Source: an uncultured Gammaproteobacteria bacterium
GTDB lineage: Bacteria > Pseudomonadota > Gammaproteobacteria > GCA-2729495
NCBI GenBank assembly: GCA_947258805.1
Contig: CAMYJV010000040.1
Location: 7,046-22,755 of the forward strand
Length of the DNA: 15,710 nucleotides
Direction: 5' to 3'
In this document: one piece after another, positions 1 through 15,021 of the stretch
Layout: each line of letters opens with the position of its first letter
How positions within the stretch are numbered: the first letter of the stretch is position 1
The notes under the pieces: generated by a model
What the model was told of the DNA's origin: nothing
What the model saw: only the letters and a program-made list of their open reading frames with translations
Databases searched by the model: none
Made by a program: the position numbers and the translations under genes

Positions 1-1781
1 TCGCCGTCGGCAGTAACGACCGAGCGCACGGCGCGCAGCGGGGCTCGAAAACCGCCGTTCGCCAGTGTCCCGTAGACCTGGGCAATTTCCAGCGGCGTCA
101 TTTCCACCGCGCCGAGCAGCAGCGACGGGTAGGGCCGGATTTCTGTCGGGCCGCCCATCGCGGTCAGCGTATCGGCCACCTGCGCCGGGCCGACGTCCAT
201 GCCGACGCGCACCGTGGTGAGATTGAAAGATTCCACCAGCGCGCGCAGCAGAGTCACCGTGCCGTGGGCTTCGCCGCTGTAGTTCTGCGGTGACCACGTG
301 TCACCGTTGTCGAGCGTCACACTGATCGGCTCATCGTCGACCAGGTTCGCGAGGTGATAGCGGCCGGACTGCAGCGCGGCCAGGTACACCGCGGGCTTGG
401 CCAGCGACCCGATGGGCCGGCGCGCATCCAGCGCCCGATTGAAGCCGGCGAAGCCGGCCTGCCGGTCGCCGACCACGGCGATGACTTCACCCGACTGCGC
501 GCTGGTGATCACAACGGCCCCGACCAGTCCGTCCGCAGCCCCGGGATCCCGCCGGTCGAGGCTCGCGAGGCCGGCACTCAATTGCGCCTCCGCGGTCGCC
601 TGCACCAGCGAATCCAGTCCAGTGAACACGCGCAAACCCTGGCTGGTCAGATCTTCGTCCCGGTACTGTTCGGCCAACTGCGTGCGCACCAGCTGCAGGA
701 AGGCCGGGTAGTAAGTCGAGCCGGCCGTTTGCCGGTCCCAGGTGTCGAGGTCGCGTGCCTGCGCGGCGGCGGCCTCGGCGGTGGTTACCGCTTCGTTATC
801 GGCCAGGATCTGCAGCACCAGGTTGCGGCGTTCCAGCGCACGTTGAGGATGGCGTTCGGGGCTGTAGTAGGCCGGCCCCTTTACCATCGCCACCAGCAGC
901 GCCAGCTGGTGCAGTTCCAGTTCGTCGAGGGGCCGGCTGAAGTAGTACTGGCTGGCCAGCCCGAAGCCGTGAATCGCACGGTTGCCGTCCTGGCCCATAT
1001 AGATCTCGTTGATATAAGCGTTCAGCAGGTCGCTCTTTTCGTAATGCCATTCGAGAATCAACGCCATCGCGGCTTCGCGGATTTTTCGCCACAGGGTGCG
1101 GCGGTTGTCCAGGAAATAGTTTTTGACCAGCTGCTGCGTCAGCGTGCTGCCCCCCTGGGTGAGTTCGCCGCTGCGTACGTTGACGACGATGGCTCTCAGC
1201 AGGGCCCGGGGATCGACACCGTGATGATCATCGAAGCGCCGGTCTTCCACCGCCTTCAGCGCCGCCACCAGCACTGCAGGCGTGTGGTCCGGGGCCACGA
1301 TCAGCCGATCTTCACCATGTGTCGGGAAAATACTTCCCACCAGCAGCGGGTCGAGACGCGCCACTGCAAACTCCGTCGCGCCGCTGGTCAGCCGGGTAAC
1401 CTCGCCCCCGGAAAACTCGATGGCCAGCGGTGACGGCGGCCGCAATTCATCCCAGAAACGAAACTCCCTGCTCATCAGTTCGATGCCGCGGCGCGTGCGG
1501 CGGAAACTGCCCGGTTGGCGAGGCGTTTGGGTGCCCCGTCTATAGCCTAGTCGCAACAACTCGCGTTCGAGTTGCGCCTGCGGCATCTCCAGGCCGGCAT
1601 AGAGTTCGAGAGGGCGGGCATAGACCTGCGCTGGCAGGTCCCACCGTCTACCGTCGAATTTCTCCGTGACGGTGATATCCAGGTACAGCAGCCAGCCGGC
1701 AACCACCAGCAACAGCAATGCCGACAGACTCAGCCACGGGTGCCGGCGAACCATCCGCCGCCGTTTTCGTGACCGGCTCAT
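1..1781 (-). CDS. mrcB: Penicillin-binding protein 1B, bifunctional murein glycosyltransferase/transpeptidase (3' end outside window)
   Basis: Class A PBP that polymerises lipid II and cross-links peptidoglycan on the periplasmic face of the inner membrane. Translating the minus strand from ATG at 1781 gives 593 codons with no stop. There is a basic cytoplasmic tail (SRKRRR), one TM anchor (about residues 15-34), then a UB2H-like region (YARPLELYAGL). The GT51 glycosyltransferase domain shows EDRRFDDHHGVDP with catalytic Glu179, and QGGSTLTQQLVKN. The transpeptidase domain has the SxxK motif in PIGSLAKP (Ser459, Lys462) and an SxN motif SFN at 518-520. The KTG motif lies beyond the window; E. 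coli PBP1b is about 844 residues, so roughly a quarter is missing. An AGGA ribosome site (complement of 1791-1794) lies 9 bases before the ATG. It diverges from a wall hydrolase gene. The UB2H-like region favours PBP1b over PBP1a or PBP1c. Confidence 0.93.
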   Translation of the reverse strand, partial: MSRSRKRRRMVRRHPWLSLSALLLLVVAGWLLYLDITVTEKFDGRRWDLPAQVYARPLELYAGLEMPQAQLERELLRLGYRRGTQTPRQPGSFRRTRRGIELMSREFRFWDELRPPSPLAIEFSGGEVTRLTSGATEFAVARLDPLLVGSIFPTHGEDRLIVAPDHTPAVLVAALKAVEDRRFDDHHGVDPRALLRAIVVNVRSGELTQGGSTLTQQLVKNYFLDNRRTLWRKIREAAMALILEWHYEKSDLLNAYINEIYMGQDGNRAIHGFGLASQYYFSRPLDELELHQLALLVAMVKGPAYYSPERHPQRALERRNLVLQILADNEAVTTAEAAAAQARDLDTWDRQTAGSTYYPAFLQLVRTQLAEQYRDEDLTSQGLRVFTGLDSLVQATAEAQLSAGLASLDRRDPGAADGLVGAVVITSAQSGEVIAVVGDRQAGFAGFNRALDARRPIGSLAKPAVYLAALQSGRYHLANLVDDEPISVTLDNGDTWSPQNYSGEAHGTVTLLRALVESFNLTTVRVGMDVGPAQVADTLTAMGGPTEIRPYPSLLLGAVEMTPLEIAQVYGTLANGGFRAPLRAVRSVVTADG

Positions 1782-1858
1782 TCGCAATTATCCTGCCGGT
1801 TAGCCATATTGACGCGGTGAGTGAATTTCAGTGAGACGCTGGCTGTACGGAAGAGAGT

Positions 1859-2350
1859 ATGGGTAGTTCAGCACGACAAATTTGCGTCGCGGCGCTGGCT
1901 TTCGCGTTCCTGGGCGGCTGCGCCTCCCACAAGGCCGCCCCGCCGGAGCAGGCCGAATCCTACCAGTTACGCGGGGCCCGGGTCAGCGCGGTGGGCGAGC
2001 ACGCGGCGCTCACCGCAGCCTCGCTCGTGGGGTCGCCCTATCGTTACGGCGGGCACACGCCGGATGGCTTCGATTGCAGTGGCCTGGTGTATTACTCGTA
2101 CCAGGCCGCCGGCCTGAGCGTGCCGCGCACCTCCACGCAGCAGTTCCGGGCGTCAAAGCCGGTTGCCATCACCGAAGCCCGGGCGGGTGACCTGCTGTTC
2201 TTCCGCTATGAACGCAAGGTTTCGCACGTGGGCATCTACCTGGGTGATCAGCGCTTCGTGCACGCGCCGTCGACTGGCAAGTCGGTGTCGGTGGCGAGCC
2301 TGAACGACGAGCACTACCGCAACCATTTTGTGGCTGCCGGGCGCTTCTGA
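1859..2350 (+). CDS. NlpC/P60-family lipoprotein, probable murein DD/DL-endopeptidase (MepS/Spr-like)
   Basis: A 163-residue lipoprotein. Residues 1-21 form a lipoprotein signal with lipobox LGGC, so Cys21 should be lipidated. The catalytic NlpC/P60 domain fills residues about 47-163. Its nucleophile is Cys73 in DGFDCSGLVYYSY, the general base His123 in KVSHVGIYLG, and the third polar residue His135 in FVHAPS. The 12-residue spacing between the two histidines equals that of E. coli Spr/MepS, and the Cys-His distance differs by one residue. Known family members cut peptide cross-links or stem peptides in murein. The start is supported by a purine-rich GGAAGAGAG tract at 1849-1857. The residue after Cys21 is Ala, not Asp, so outer-membrane sorting is expected. 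The gene diverges from mrcB. Whether it cleaves cross-links (MepS-like) or trims stem peptides cannot be told from sequence alone. Confidence 0.92.
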   Translation: MGSSARQICVAALAFAFLGGCASHKAAPPEQAESYQLRGARVSAVGEHAALTAASLVGSPYRYGGHTPDGFDCSGLVYYSYQAAGLSVPRTSTQQFRASKPVAITEARAGDLLFFRYERKVSHVGIYLGDQRFVHAPSTGKSVSVASLNDEHYRNHFVAAGRF

Positions 2351-2355
2351 GCCGG

Positions 2356-2370
2356 CCAGGCGCCGCCTGG
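2356..2370. repeat. GC-rich inverted repeat after the NlpC/P60 gene
   Basis: CCAGGCG and CGCCTGG flank a single C, starting 6 bases after the lipoprotein stop codon. As RNA it could fold with a 5-bp CCAGG/CCTGG stem and a 5-base loop. No T-tract follows, so it is not a clear intrinsic terminator. It may mark an mRNA 3' end or be incidental in GC-rich DNA. The rest of the 2351-2461 gap shows no promoter that I can defend. Confidence 0.3.
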
Positions 2371-2461
2371 GCGCCCGCTTCCGTCCCGTCGGCCAGACCG
2401 CGCAATGGCGACAATGTGCCCCGTTACGCCCCGGTCTTTCTCAGGCGGTATCCTTGCCCGT

Positions 2462-5362
<2,901 letters not shown>

Positions 5363-5384
5363 TGGACAAACACTGCGACTTGAA

Positions 5385-5747
5385 ATGGCAAAGATACTGT
5401 TAGTGGAAGACAACGAGATGAACCGGGACATGCTGTCCCGACGCTTGTTGCGCAAGGGCTTCGAGGTGGTGATGGCCGAGGACGGCGAAGCCGGAGTCAG
5501 CCTGGCTGCCAGCGGGTCACCGGACCTAATCCTGATGGATCTCAGCCTGCCCGTGATGGACGGCTGGGAAGCCACCCGGAAGATCAAGGACGACCCGGAC
5601 ACGTCGGCCGTGCCGGTCATCGCGCTGACTGCCCATGCCATGCAGGGCGACGAGGAAAAAGCCCTCGCCGCAGGCTGCGACGATTACGACACCAAGCCGG
5701 TGAACTTCAAACGGCTGCTGGAAAAGATCGAGAAGTATCTCGCCTAG
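5385..5747 (+). CDS. Single-domain response regulator, CheY/DivK-like
   Basis: A 120-residue receiver with nothing fused to it. It has the acidic pocket Glu8/Asp9 (VEDNEMNR), phosphoacceptor Asp52 in LMDLSLPVMDGW, the switch Thr82 in ALTAHA, and Lys104 in DTKPVNF. The ALTAHAM and LPVMDGWEATR stretches resemble DivK-like receivers that work in phosphorelays more than motor-binding CheY. It starts 22 bases after the hybrid kinase stop and is most likely in the same operon, so it is probably a phosphate sink, relay partner or protein-binding output for that kinase. No strong ribosome site precedes the ATG, consistent with coupled translation. Its stop codon overlaps that of the convergent channel-like gene. 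The role in the pathway is inferred from position. Confidence 0.92.
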   Translation: MAKILLVEDNEMNRDMLSRRLLRKGFEVVMAEDGEAGVSLAASGSPDLILMDLSLPVMDGWEATRKIKDDPDTSAVPVIALTAHAMQGDEEKALAAGCDDYDTKPVNFKRLLEKIEKYLA

Positions 5748-7687
5748 CGATAGACCTGCTGCGCCAGCACCACCACGCGATCCTGGTCGCTGAGCTCCCA
5801 GGTCTGGGCGCGATCCGGGTTCAGCCAGAGTTTTCCGCCGTTACCGTTGGCCGTGCGCAGCCCCAGCGCGATTTCCTGTTTTTGTTGCGCAGCGAACATC
5901 AGGTCTGCGAAACGGCAGGGGCTCCCCGCTTCCACGTAGTCATCGGCCGGTCGCAGGCTGATTTCTACGCCACCGGCACTGAGCAGCTCACGGTAAATCG
6001 GCCCGAGCTCCACCTGCTGTGAAATCTGCGCGAGCTGCGCGCTCACCGCGACGGAGCTGATAATGACATCGTCGACGCTAAGCTGGTTGACCAGTTCCTG
6101 GGCAGTCCTGACCAGCAGTTCGAGCACCAGGTGCGGGCGCTTGCCCGCGGTCTTCAGCTGATCGTCCAGCCGCAACATGGTTCGCAGCGTACGGGCGTCC
6201 ACGTCGGTTTCGCCCGCCGACACGTCCGCCAGCACCGCGATGCTCTGGAAGTCTCCCAGGCTCAGCTCCTTGTACGCGTTGGCTTGCACACTGTCGCCGT
6301 CGATGAAGTGCAGGCGCAGGTTATCGAGGTGACCTTCGGTTGAGTCCTCGACGCGCTGCCGGGCATCCCGTTCAGGTACGGCAGACAAGATCGTGACCTC
6401 CGTGCCCCGTTCCGAGTGCGCGTCCAGCTCCATCAGGATGTCGAAAATGTTGTCGTTCCAGCCGATCAGCAGGACTTTTTCCGGCAGCCGCACCCGGGGG
6501 GTGCTGTCGCGGGCCGCAGTGGACTGATAGCTCTCGCTCGGCAATTTAAACTTGGCAGGCAAACTGCGACTCAGCAATACTAGCTTCTCGTCGTCGGCAA
6601 TCGGGTAGTCCGGCTCGGGGTTCAGTCCCGTCTTGTGCACGACCCGGCCATCGCGCTTTTCGTCCCACGCGACACCGATCGGCACCGCGTCGCTGAATCC
6701 GTAGCTGACCTGCCCCAGTTCCTGGTCCGCACACATCTTGATGTTGGCAACAGTGATGCTGTTGCCGGTCCGGTCCAGCAGTTCGCGGTATACGTCAACC
6801 AGGCCCGGGTTGCGCATCGACTGCACGATGACCTTGCTGATGACGGTGCTCGAGGACACCAGCTGGACCCGCCCCTTGCTGGCGATCTCCGCGAGCTCGT
6901 AATTGCGTTCCTGCGCGACCTCTGCAACGAGTGGGACCTCCGGTTGTGCCCACTTGGCGTAGTTGACCAGCTGCAGGATGATCTTGATGACCTCGCTGTC
7001 GCCGCTGACACCGTCGGCAGTGTCCGTGGGTGACATCACGATGATGCTGGCAGCCTGGTCGAAGGCCACCCGTTCCAGTTCGGCCAGCCGGCTCGGGTCA
7101 CCGGAACGCAGGATGATCGTCAGCGGTTCCTTGTCGATGCCCGCGACCCGCAGCGCGTCCTGCACGTCGTCGACCTCCCGCGTCGACAGCAGCACGACCC
7201 GACAGCCGGGCTGCAGCTGGGCCAGCTGGCGCAGCACCCCTAACACCTTGTTGTTCCACCCCAGCAAGAGCACGTGGCCGCGTTCCTTGACCAGCGTGTC
7301 GCCCTTGCGCAGCGACTCCGTCGTATTCGCAATCACGGTATTGACGAGCGACAGGACCGTCGCAAAGACCACCATGCCGACCAGGGTCAGGAACACCGCG
7401 TAGATGACGATGACGATGGTGCTACCGTAAATCGTCTCCAGCCGACTGAGGTACAGCACACGTTGCAGCGTCCACCACAGCGCATCCCAGAAGCCGCTGT
7501 CGATATCGCGCGGAATACTGGCCACGTCCATGTTCTCTTCGGAGAACAGGCCGAAGAACTGTGCACTGATGCCGACGAGTGTGGCCATCGCGACCAGGAA
7601 CAGGATTATGGCCAGCTGCCCGGCGGTCTCGCGCACGAACAGTCGCTCGAGGCGATAGCGCAGAACTTCCAGGACTTCCTTGAACAC
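5744..7687 (-). CDS. CASTOR/POLLUX-like putative ion channel with two RCK/TrkA-N domains
   Basis: A 647-residue inner-membrane protein. It has an N-terminal amphipathic basic stretch, TM1 (about 22-46), a re-entrant pore-like segment (about 64-88, containing FWDALWWTLQRVL) and TM2 (about 89-114). Two Rossmann-like RCK domains follow, beginning at HVLLLGWNNKVLG (about 138) and KVLLIGWNDNIFDIL (about 403). The paired GWN-type nucleotide loops and the two-TM-plus-pore layout match bacterial relatives of the plant CASTOR/POLLUX channels, often annotated as TrkA-N or DUF1012 proteins. A TVGYG-type potassium filter is absent, so ion selectivity is unknown. The start is GTG at 7687, with a GAGGGAG purine tract about 10 bases upstream. 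It diverges from nnrS over a 124-bp gap and converges on the receiver gene. Transport has been shown for few bacterial members, so the channel role is inferred. Confidence 0.85.
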   Translation of the reverse strand: MFKEVLEVLRYRLERLFVRETAGQLAIILFLVAMATLVGISAQFFGLFSEENMDVASIPRDIDSGFWDALWWTLQRVLYLSRLETIYGSTIVIVIYAVFLTLVGMVVFATVLSLVNTVIANTTESLRKGDTLVKERGHVLLLGWNNKVLGVLRQLAQLQPGCRVVLLSTREVDDVQDALRVAGIDKEPLTIILRSGDPSRLAELERVAFDQAASIIVMSPTDTADGVSGDSEVIKIILQLVNYAKWAQPEVPLVAEVAQERNYELAEIASKGRVQLVSSSTVISKVIVQSMRNPGLVDVYRELLDRTGNSITVANIKMCADQELGQVSYGFSDAVPIGVAWDEKRDGRVVHKTGLNPEPDYPIADDEKLVLLSRSLPAKFKLPSESYQSTAARDSTPRVRLPEKVLLIGWNDNIFDILMELDAHSERGTEVTILSAVPERDARQRVEDSTEGHLDNLRLHFIDGDSVQANAYKELSLGDFQSIAVLADVSAGETDVDARTLRTMLRLDDQLKTAGKRPHLVLELLVRTAQELVNQLSVDDVIISSVAVSAQLAQISQQVELGPIYRELLSAGGVEISLRPADDYVEAGSPCRFADLMFAAQQKQEIALGLRTANGNGGKLWLNPDRAQTWELSDQDRVVVLAQQVYR

Positions 7688-7787
7688 CGGCTGGCCGCTC
7701 CCTCAGGACCGCGAAGTGTCTCGACGGGATTGCGCACCCTGTCGCCGAGCTCTCGAGGCCCCGTATCTTAACCTCGTGGCGCCGGGC

Positions 7788-7801
7788 GATGAACTATCAT
7801 C
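7788..7801. promoter_or_regulatory. Inverted repeat just upstream of nnrS
   Basis: A perfect 5-4-5 inverted repeat, GATGA-ACTA-TCATC, ends 10 bases before the nnrS ATG, where a ribosome site would be expected; no Shine-Dalgarno sequence is visible. The 5-4-5 layout resembles that of CRP/FNR-family operators, but the half-sites do not match TTGAT or ATCAA, and TGA-N4-TCA differs from the FNR/CRP TGA-N6-TCA spacing. A regulatory role is a weak inference. The remaining 7688-7787 sequence should hold promoters for both divergent genes, but I see no clear -35/-10 pair. Confidence 0.3.
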
Positions 7802-7811
7802 CGTCAGCGAT

Positions 7812-8981
7812 ATGTCCCCCAATAGCCCCAGCTTTCTCAGCTATGCGTTTCGCCCGTTCTTCCTGTGCAATGGGTGGTTCGCGATCGGCATCGTGGTGCT
7901 GTGGACGCTGGGACTGCACGGTTTCAGTGCGCTTGGCATGGGCAGCCCCGACCCGCTGTGGCACGCCCACGAAATGCTCTTCGGTTTCGTGATGGCCACC
8001 ATCGCTGGTTTCGCGTTGACCGCGGTGGCGACCTGGACTGGCCGGCCCCCGGTTCGCGGGGCGACCGTTGTCGGGTTGCTGGCTGCCTGGCTTGCCGGCC
8101 GGGCGGCGATGTTGTGGCCGACGGCGCCTGTAGCCGGGCTACGTGTGTCGCTGGATCTGCTGTTCCCGCTGCTACTGGCGCTGGTATTTGCCCGCGAGGT
8201 GATTGCCGGCGCGAGTCGACGCAATCTGCCTGTCGTCGCGATCATCCTGCTTCTGGCGGCGCTGAACCTCGGCTATCACCTCGGCACGCTGCAGTGGCTG
8301 ACAGGTGCGGAGCGACCCGCGATCTACCTCGCGATGCACACGGTGCTGCTGCTGATTACCGTGATAGCCGGGCGCATCGTTCCGAGTTTCACGGCGAACT
8401 GGTTGCGCTTGCGCGGCGCAGCTCGCTTGCCGACGGCCGGCGGCGCTCTCGAGCCGCTGGTGCTAGTGGCGACTATCGGCACGGGGCTGGCTGCCAGCCT
8501 TGTGCCCGGGTCGGTGCTTACCGGTGGCCTGGCGCTGGCCGCCGCGCTGCTGCACGGCCTGCGCCTGGCTCGCTGGCGGGGGCTCGCCACCATGCCAGAA
8601 CCGCTCGTATTGATTCTCCACGTGGCCTACGCCTGGTTCCCGGTGGGTTACGCGTTGTTGGCTGTCAGCGCTTTTGATCTCGGGTTGCCGCCCACGGCCG
8701 CGATACACGCGCTGGCGATGGGGTTGATCGGCAGCATGATCCTGGCCGTGACCACGCGGGTGGCCCTCGGCCATACCGGGCGGCCACTGCACGCGGCACC
8801 GTTGACGGTCCTCGCTTACGGGGTCTTTACGTTAGCGGTCGTTGCGCGCGTGTTCGGTCCATTGGCCGGCGGCGCGTATCTCACCTGGATCGACCTGGCA
8901 GCCCTCGGCTGGGTGGCGAGCTTCGCGTTGTTCAGCTGGGTGTACTGGCCAATTCTGACCAGGCCCCGCCCGGACGCCTGA
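7812..8981 (+). CDS. nnrS: NnrS family polytopic membrane protein (nitrogen-oxide/NO stress associated)
   Basis: A 389-residue, very hydrophobic protein with about 12 probable TM helices. The N-terminal FLSYAFRPFF stretch and the PLWHAHEMLFGF motif (His51, His53) are hallmarks of NnrS. Further histidines occur in the later helices (for example IHALAMGLIGSMILAVTTRVALGH, partly quoted: AMGLIGSMIL). Known NnrS proteins are heme- and copper-containing inner-membrane proteins controlled by NO regulators; they relieve NO-related stress, without proven enzymatic activity. ATG 7812 was chosen because it gives the family length and begins just before the conserved FRPFF segment; an upstream TTG at 7680 would overlap the divergent gene. 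The location upstream of nirS fits the NO link. The next gene starts only 12 bases after this stop and in the same reading frame, suggesting an operon. Confidence 0.92.
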   Translation: MSPNSPSFLSYAFRPFFLCNGWFAIGIVVLWTLGLHGFSALGMGSPDPLWHAHEMLFGFVMATIAGFALTAVATWTGRPPVRGATVVGLLAAWLAGRAAMLWPTAPVAGLRVSLDLLFPLLLALVFAREVIAGASRRNLPVVAIILLLAALNLGYHLGTLQWLTGAERPAIYLAMHTVLLLITVIAGRIVPSFTANWLRLRGAARLPTAGGALEPLVLVATIGTGLAASLVPGSVLTGGLALAAALLHGLRLARWRGLATMPEPLVLILHVAYAWFPVGYALLAVSAFDLGLPPTAAIHALAMGLIGSMILAVTTRVALGHTGRPLHAAPLTVLAYGVFTLAVVARVFGPLAGGAYLTWIDLAALGWVASFALFSWVYWPILTRPRPDA

Positions 8982-8993
8982 GTTCATCCTGTC

Positions 8994-13591
<4,598 letters not shown>

Positions 13592-13619
13592 GGTCGTTCA
13601 TCGCGATTTCTGTCTACCT

Positions 13620-13647
13620 GAGCCGGCGGCGATGCCGGCTCTTTTTT
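13620..13647 (+). terminator. Rho-independent terminator after nirS
   Basis: A perfect 8-bp stem, GAGCCGGC/GCCGGCTC, closes a 6-base loop (GGCGAT) and is followed directly by six T residues. It begins 29 bases after the nirS stop. The Shine-Dalgarno GGAG of the next gene starts on the very next base after the T-tract. The barrel gene therefore depends on read-through, on a promoter inside nirS, or on RNA processing. The hairpin may also protect the 3' end of an abundant nirS mRNA. Confidence 0.9.
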
Positions 13648-13651
13648 GGAG
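13648..13651 (+). promoter_or_regulatory. Ribosome binding site of the barrel gene, abutting the terminator
   Basis: GGAG with an 8-base spacer to the ATG at 13660. It touches the terminator T-tract, so no separate promoter fits between the terminator and the start. This supports the chosen start and links expression of the barrel gene to transcripts that read through the terminator. Confidence 0.7.
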
Positions 13652-13659
13652 ACAAGATC

Positions 13660-14922
13660 ATGCTCAAGCGGCTCTTTCTCATGGTGGCAGGCGCGGTCAT
13701 GCTCGCCGGCCCGCTGATGGCGGAAGACGACAACGGCATCACCGGGATGGTGGCGAAGGCCATCGAAGACGGCACGATCAAGCTGTCGTTCCGCTACCGT
13801 TTCGAGTTCGTTGATGAAGATGGTTTCAGTGAGGACGCGTACGCGAATACGCTTAAATCGCGGCTGACCTTCGCACCGCAGCTGAACGAAGACTGGGGCG
13901 TGCTGGTCGAGTTCGACGACGTGCGGCAGCTGTTCGCTGACCGGTCCTATAACGACACGCGGAACGGGCGGACGAACCGACCCGCGGTTTTCGACCCGGA
14001 GGGTACCGACCTGAACCAGGCCCTGGTGCGCTACACGGGCTTCGAGAACACCGCGCTGACACTGGGGCGCCAGCGCATCAACCGGGGCACCCAGCGTTTC
14101 ATCGGTGGCGTAGGCTGGCGGCAGAACGAGCAGACCTATGACTCGTTCTCTGCGGGCTACGCGAGCGAAGGCGGGTTCAAGGCCTTCTATTCCTATGTGT
14201 TCCAGGTGAACCGGATCTTTGGGCCCGACAGTGGCTCGCCGCCGGAAGATCTCGACAGCGACACGCACCTGCTGGATGCGAGCTACAAGTTCAACGACTT
14301 GTTCAACCTTTCCGGCTACGCTTACCTGGTTGACCTGGATACCGACGCGTTTTCAAACTGGACGGCCGGCATTCGCGCTGACGGCAAGACGACGGTGGGC
14401 GATGACGTAAAGCTCAGCTACGTGGCGGAGTACGCCTACCAGGAAGACTATGAAAACAACCCGGTCTCCTACGATGCCGATTACTACCTGCTGCAGGGTG
14501 GGGTCGGCTTCTCGGTGGTGGATTTCGCGGTCGGTTACGAGGTGCTGGGCTCCAACAGCGAAGCCGGCAGCGCGTTCCGCACCCCGCTGGCCACATTGCA
14601 CAAGTTCCAGGGCTGGGCTGACCGCTTCGCAGGCGTGAGCGGCAGTGGTTCCTATACTGGGCTCAGCGGTTCCGGCATCGAGGACTTCTACATCTCGGCG
14701 GCGGCGGATTTCCTGGCGGGTCGCTTCACGCTGGTCTACCACGACTTCGAGGCGGAGACCGGCGGCGGCAGCTGGGGCGAGGAATGGGATGCATCGGCCG
14801 CCTGGAAGTTCGGCAAGCACTACGGCCTGCTGGTCAAGCTCGCGAGTTACGACGCAGACGACTTCCCGTCGAACGAGGCCGACGTGCTGAAGTTCTGGGC
14901 ACAGCTGACCGCCAACTTCTGA
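13660..14922 (+). CDS. Outer-membrane beta-barrel protein, alginate-export (AlgE)-like porin
   Basis: A 420-residue secreted protein. It has a signal peptide with a KR n-region and cleavage near LMA-EDD (residue 21), followed by alternating amphipathic strands rich in aromatic girdle residues and ending in a terminal Phe (WAQLTANF), the outer-membrane barrel signature. Segments such as IKLSFRYRFEFVDEDGF, TLKSRLTFAPQ, ALTLGRQRINRGTQRFIGGVGWRQNEQTYDS (seen in pieces, for example LGRQRINRG) and GYASEGGFKAFYSYVF resemble the alginate-export barrel family of about 18 strands. The protein is unusually rich in Asp and Glu. Its substrate is unknown; many members of this family have nothing to do with alginate. 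It follows nirS across a strong terminator, so a role in nitrite or small-solute entry is only a positional guess. Confidence 0.85.
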   Translation: MLKRLFLMVAGAVMLAGPLMAEDDNGITGMVAKAIEDGTIKLSFRYRFEFVDEDGFSEDAYANTLKSRLTFAPQLNEDWGVLVEFDDVRQLFADRSYNDTRNGRTNRPAVFDPEGTDLNQALVRYTGFENTALTLGRQRINRGTQRFIGGVGWRQNEQTYDSFSAGYASEGGFKAFYSYVFQVNRIFGPDSGSPPEDLDSDTHLLDASYKFNDLFNLSGYAYLVDLDTDAFSNWTAGIRADGKTTVGDDVKLSYVAEYAYQEDYENNPVSYDADYYLLQGGVGFSVVDFAVGYEVLGSNSEAGSAFRTPLATLHKFQGWADRFAGVSGSGSYTGLSGSGIEDFYISAAADFLAGRFTLVYHDFEAETGGGSWGEEWDASAAWKFGKHYGLLVKLASYDADDFPSNEADVLKFWAQLTANF

Positions 14923-14947
14923 GACGCGGCCGGCCCGCACGCGGATC

Positions 14948-14964
14948 GGTGCGTGGAACGCACC
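14948..14964 (+). terminator. Possible hairpin after the barrel gene
   Basis: GGTGCGT and ACGCACC form a perfect 7-bp stem with a GGA loop, 25 bases after the barrel stop. No T-tract follows (the next bases are CTGCTATTGC), so this may be a weak or Rho-assisted terminator or an mRNA 3' end protector. It lies in the 99-bp gap before the hydrolase gene. Confidence 0.4.
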
Positions 14965-15021
14965 CTGCTATTGCACATGCGTTGGTGTCGCGCGATCCTT
15001 GGCTGGGTTTCTGGGGATCCC

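Noticed and set aside
354..1433. 359-codon plus-strand open frame opposite mrcB
   Set aside because: The minus strand encodes PBP1b with all catalytic motifs; this product has no domain features.
1809..1814. TTGACG as a -35 box for the NlpC/P60 gene
   Set aside because: No acceptable -10 hexamer lies 16-18 bases downstream (the sequence there is TGAGAC).
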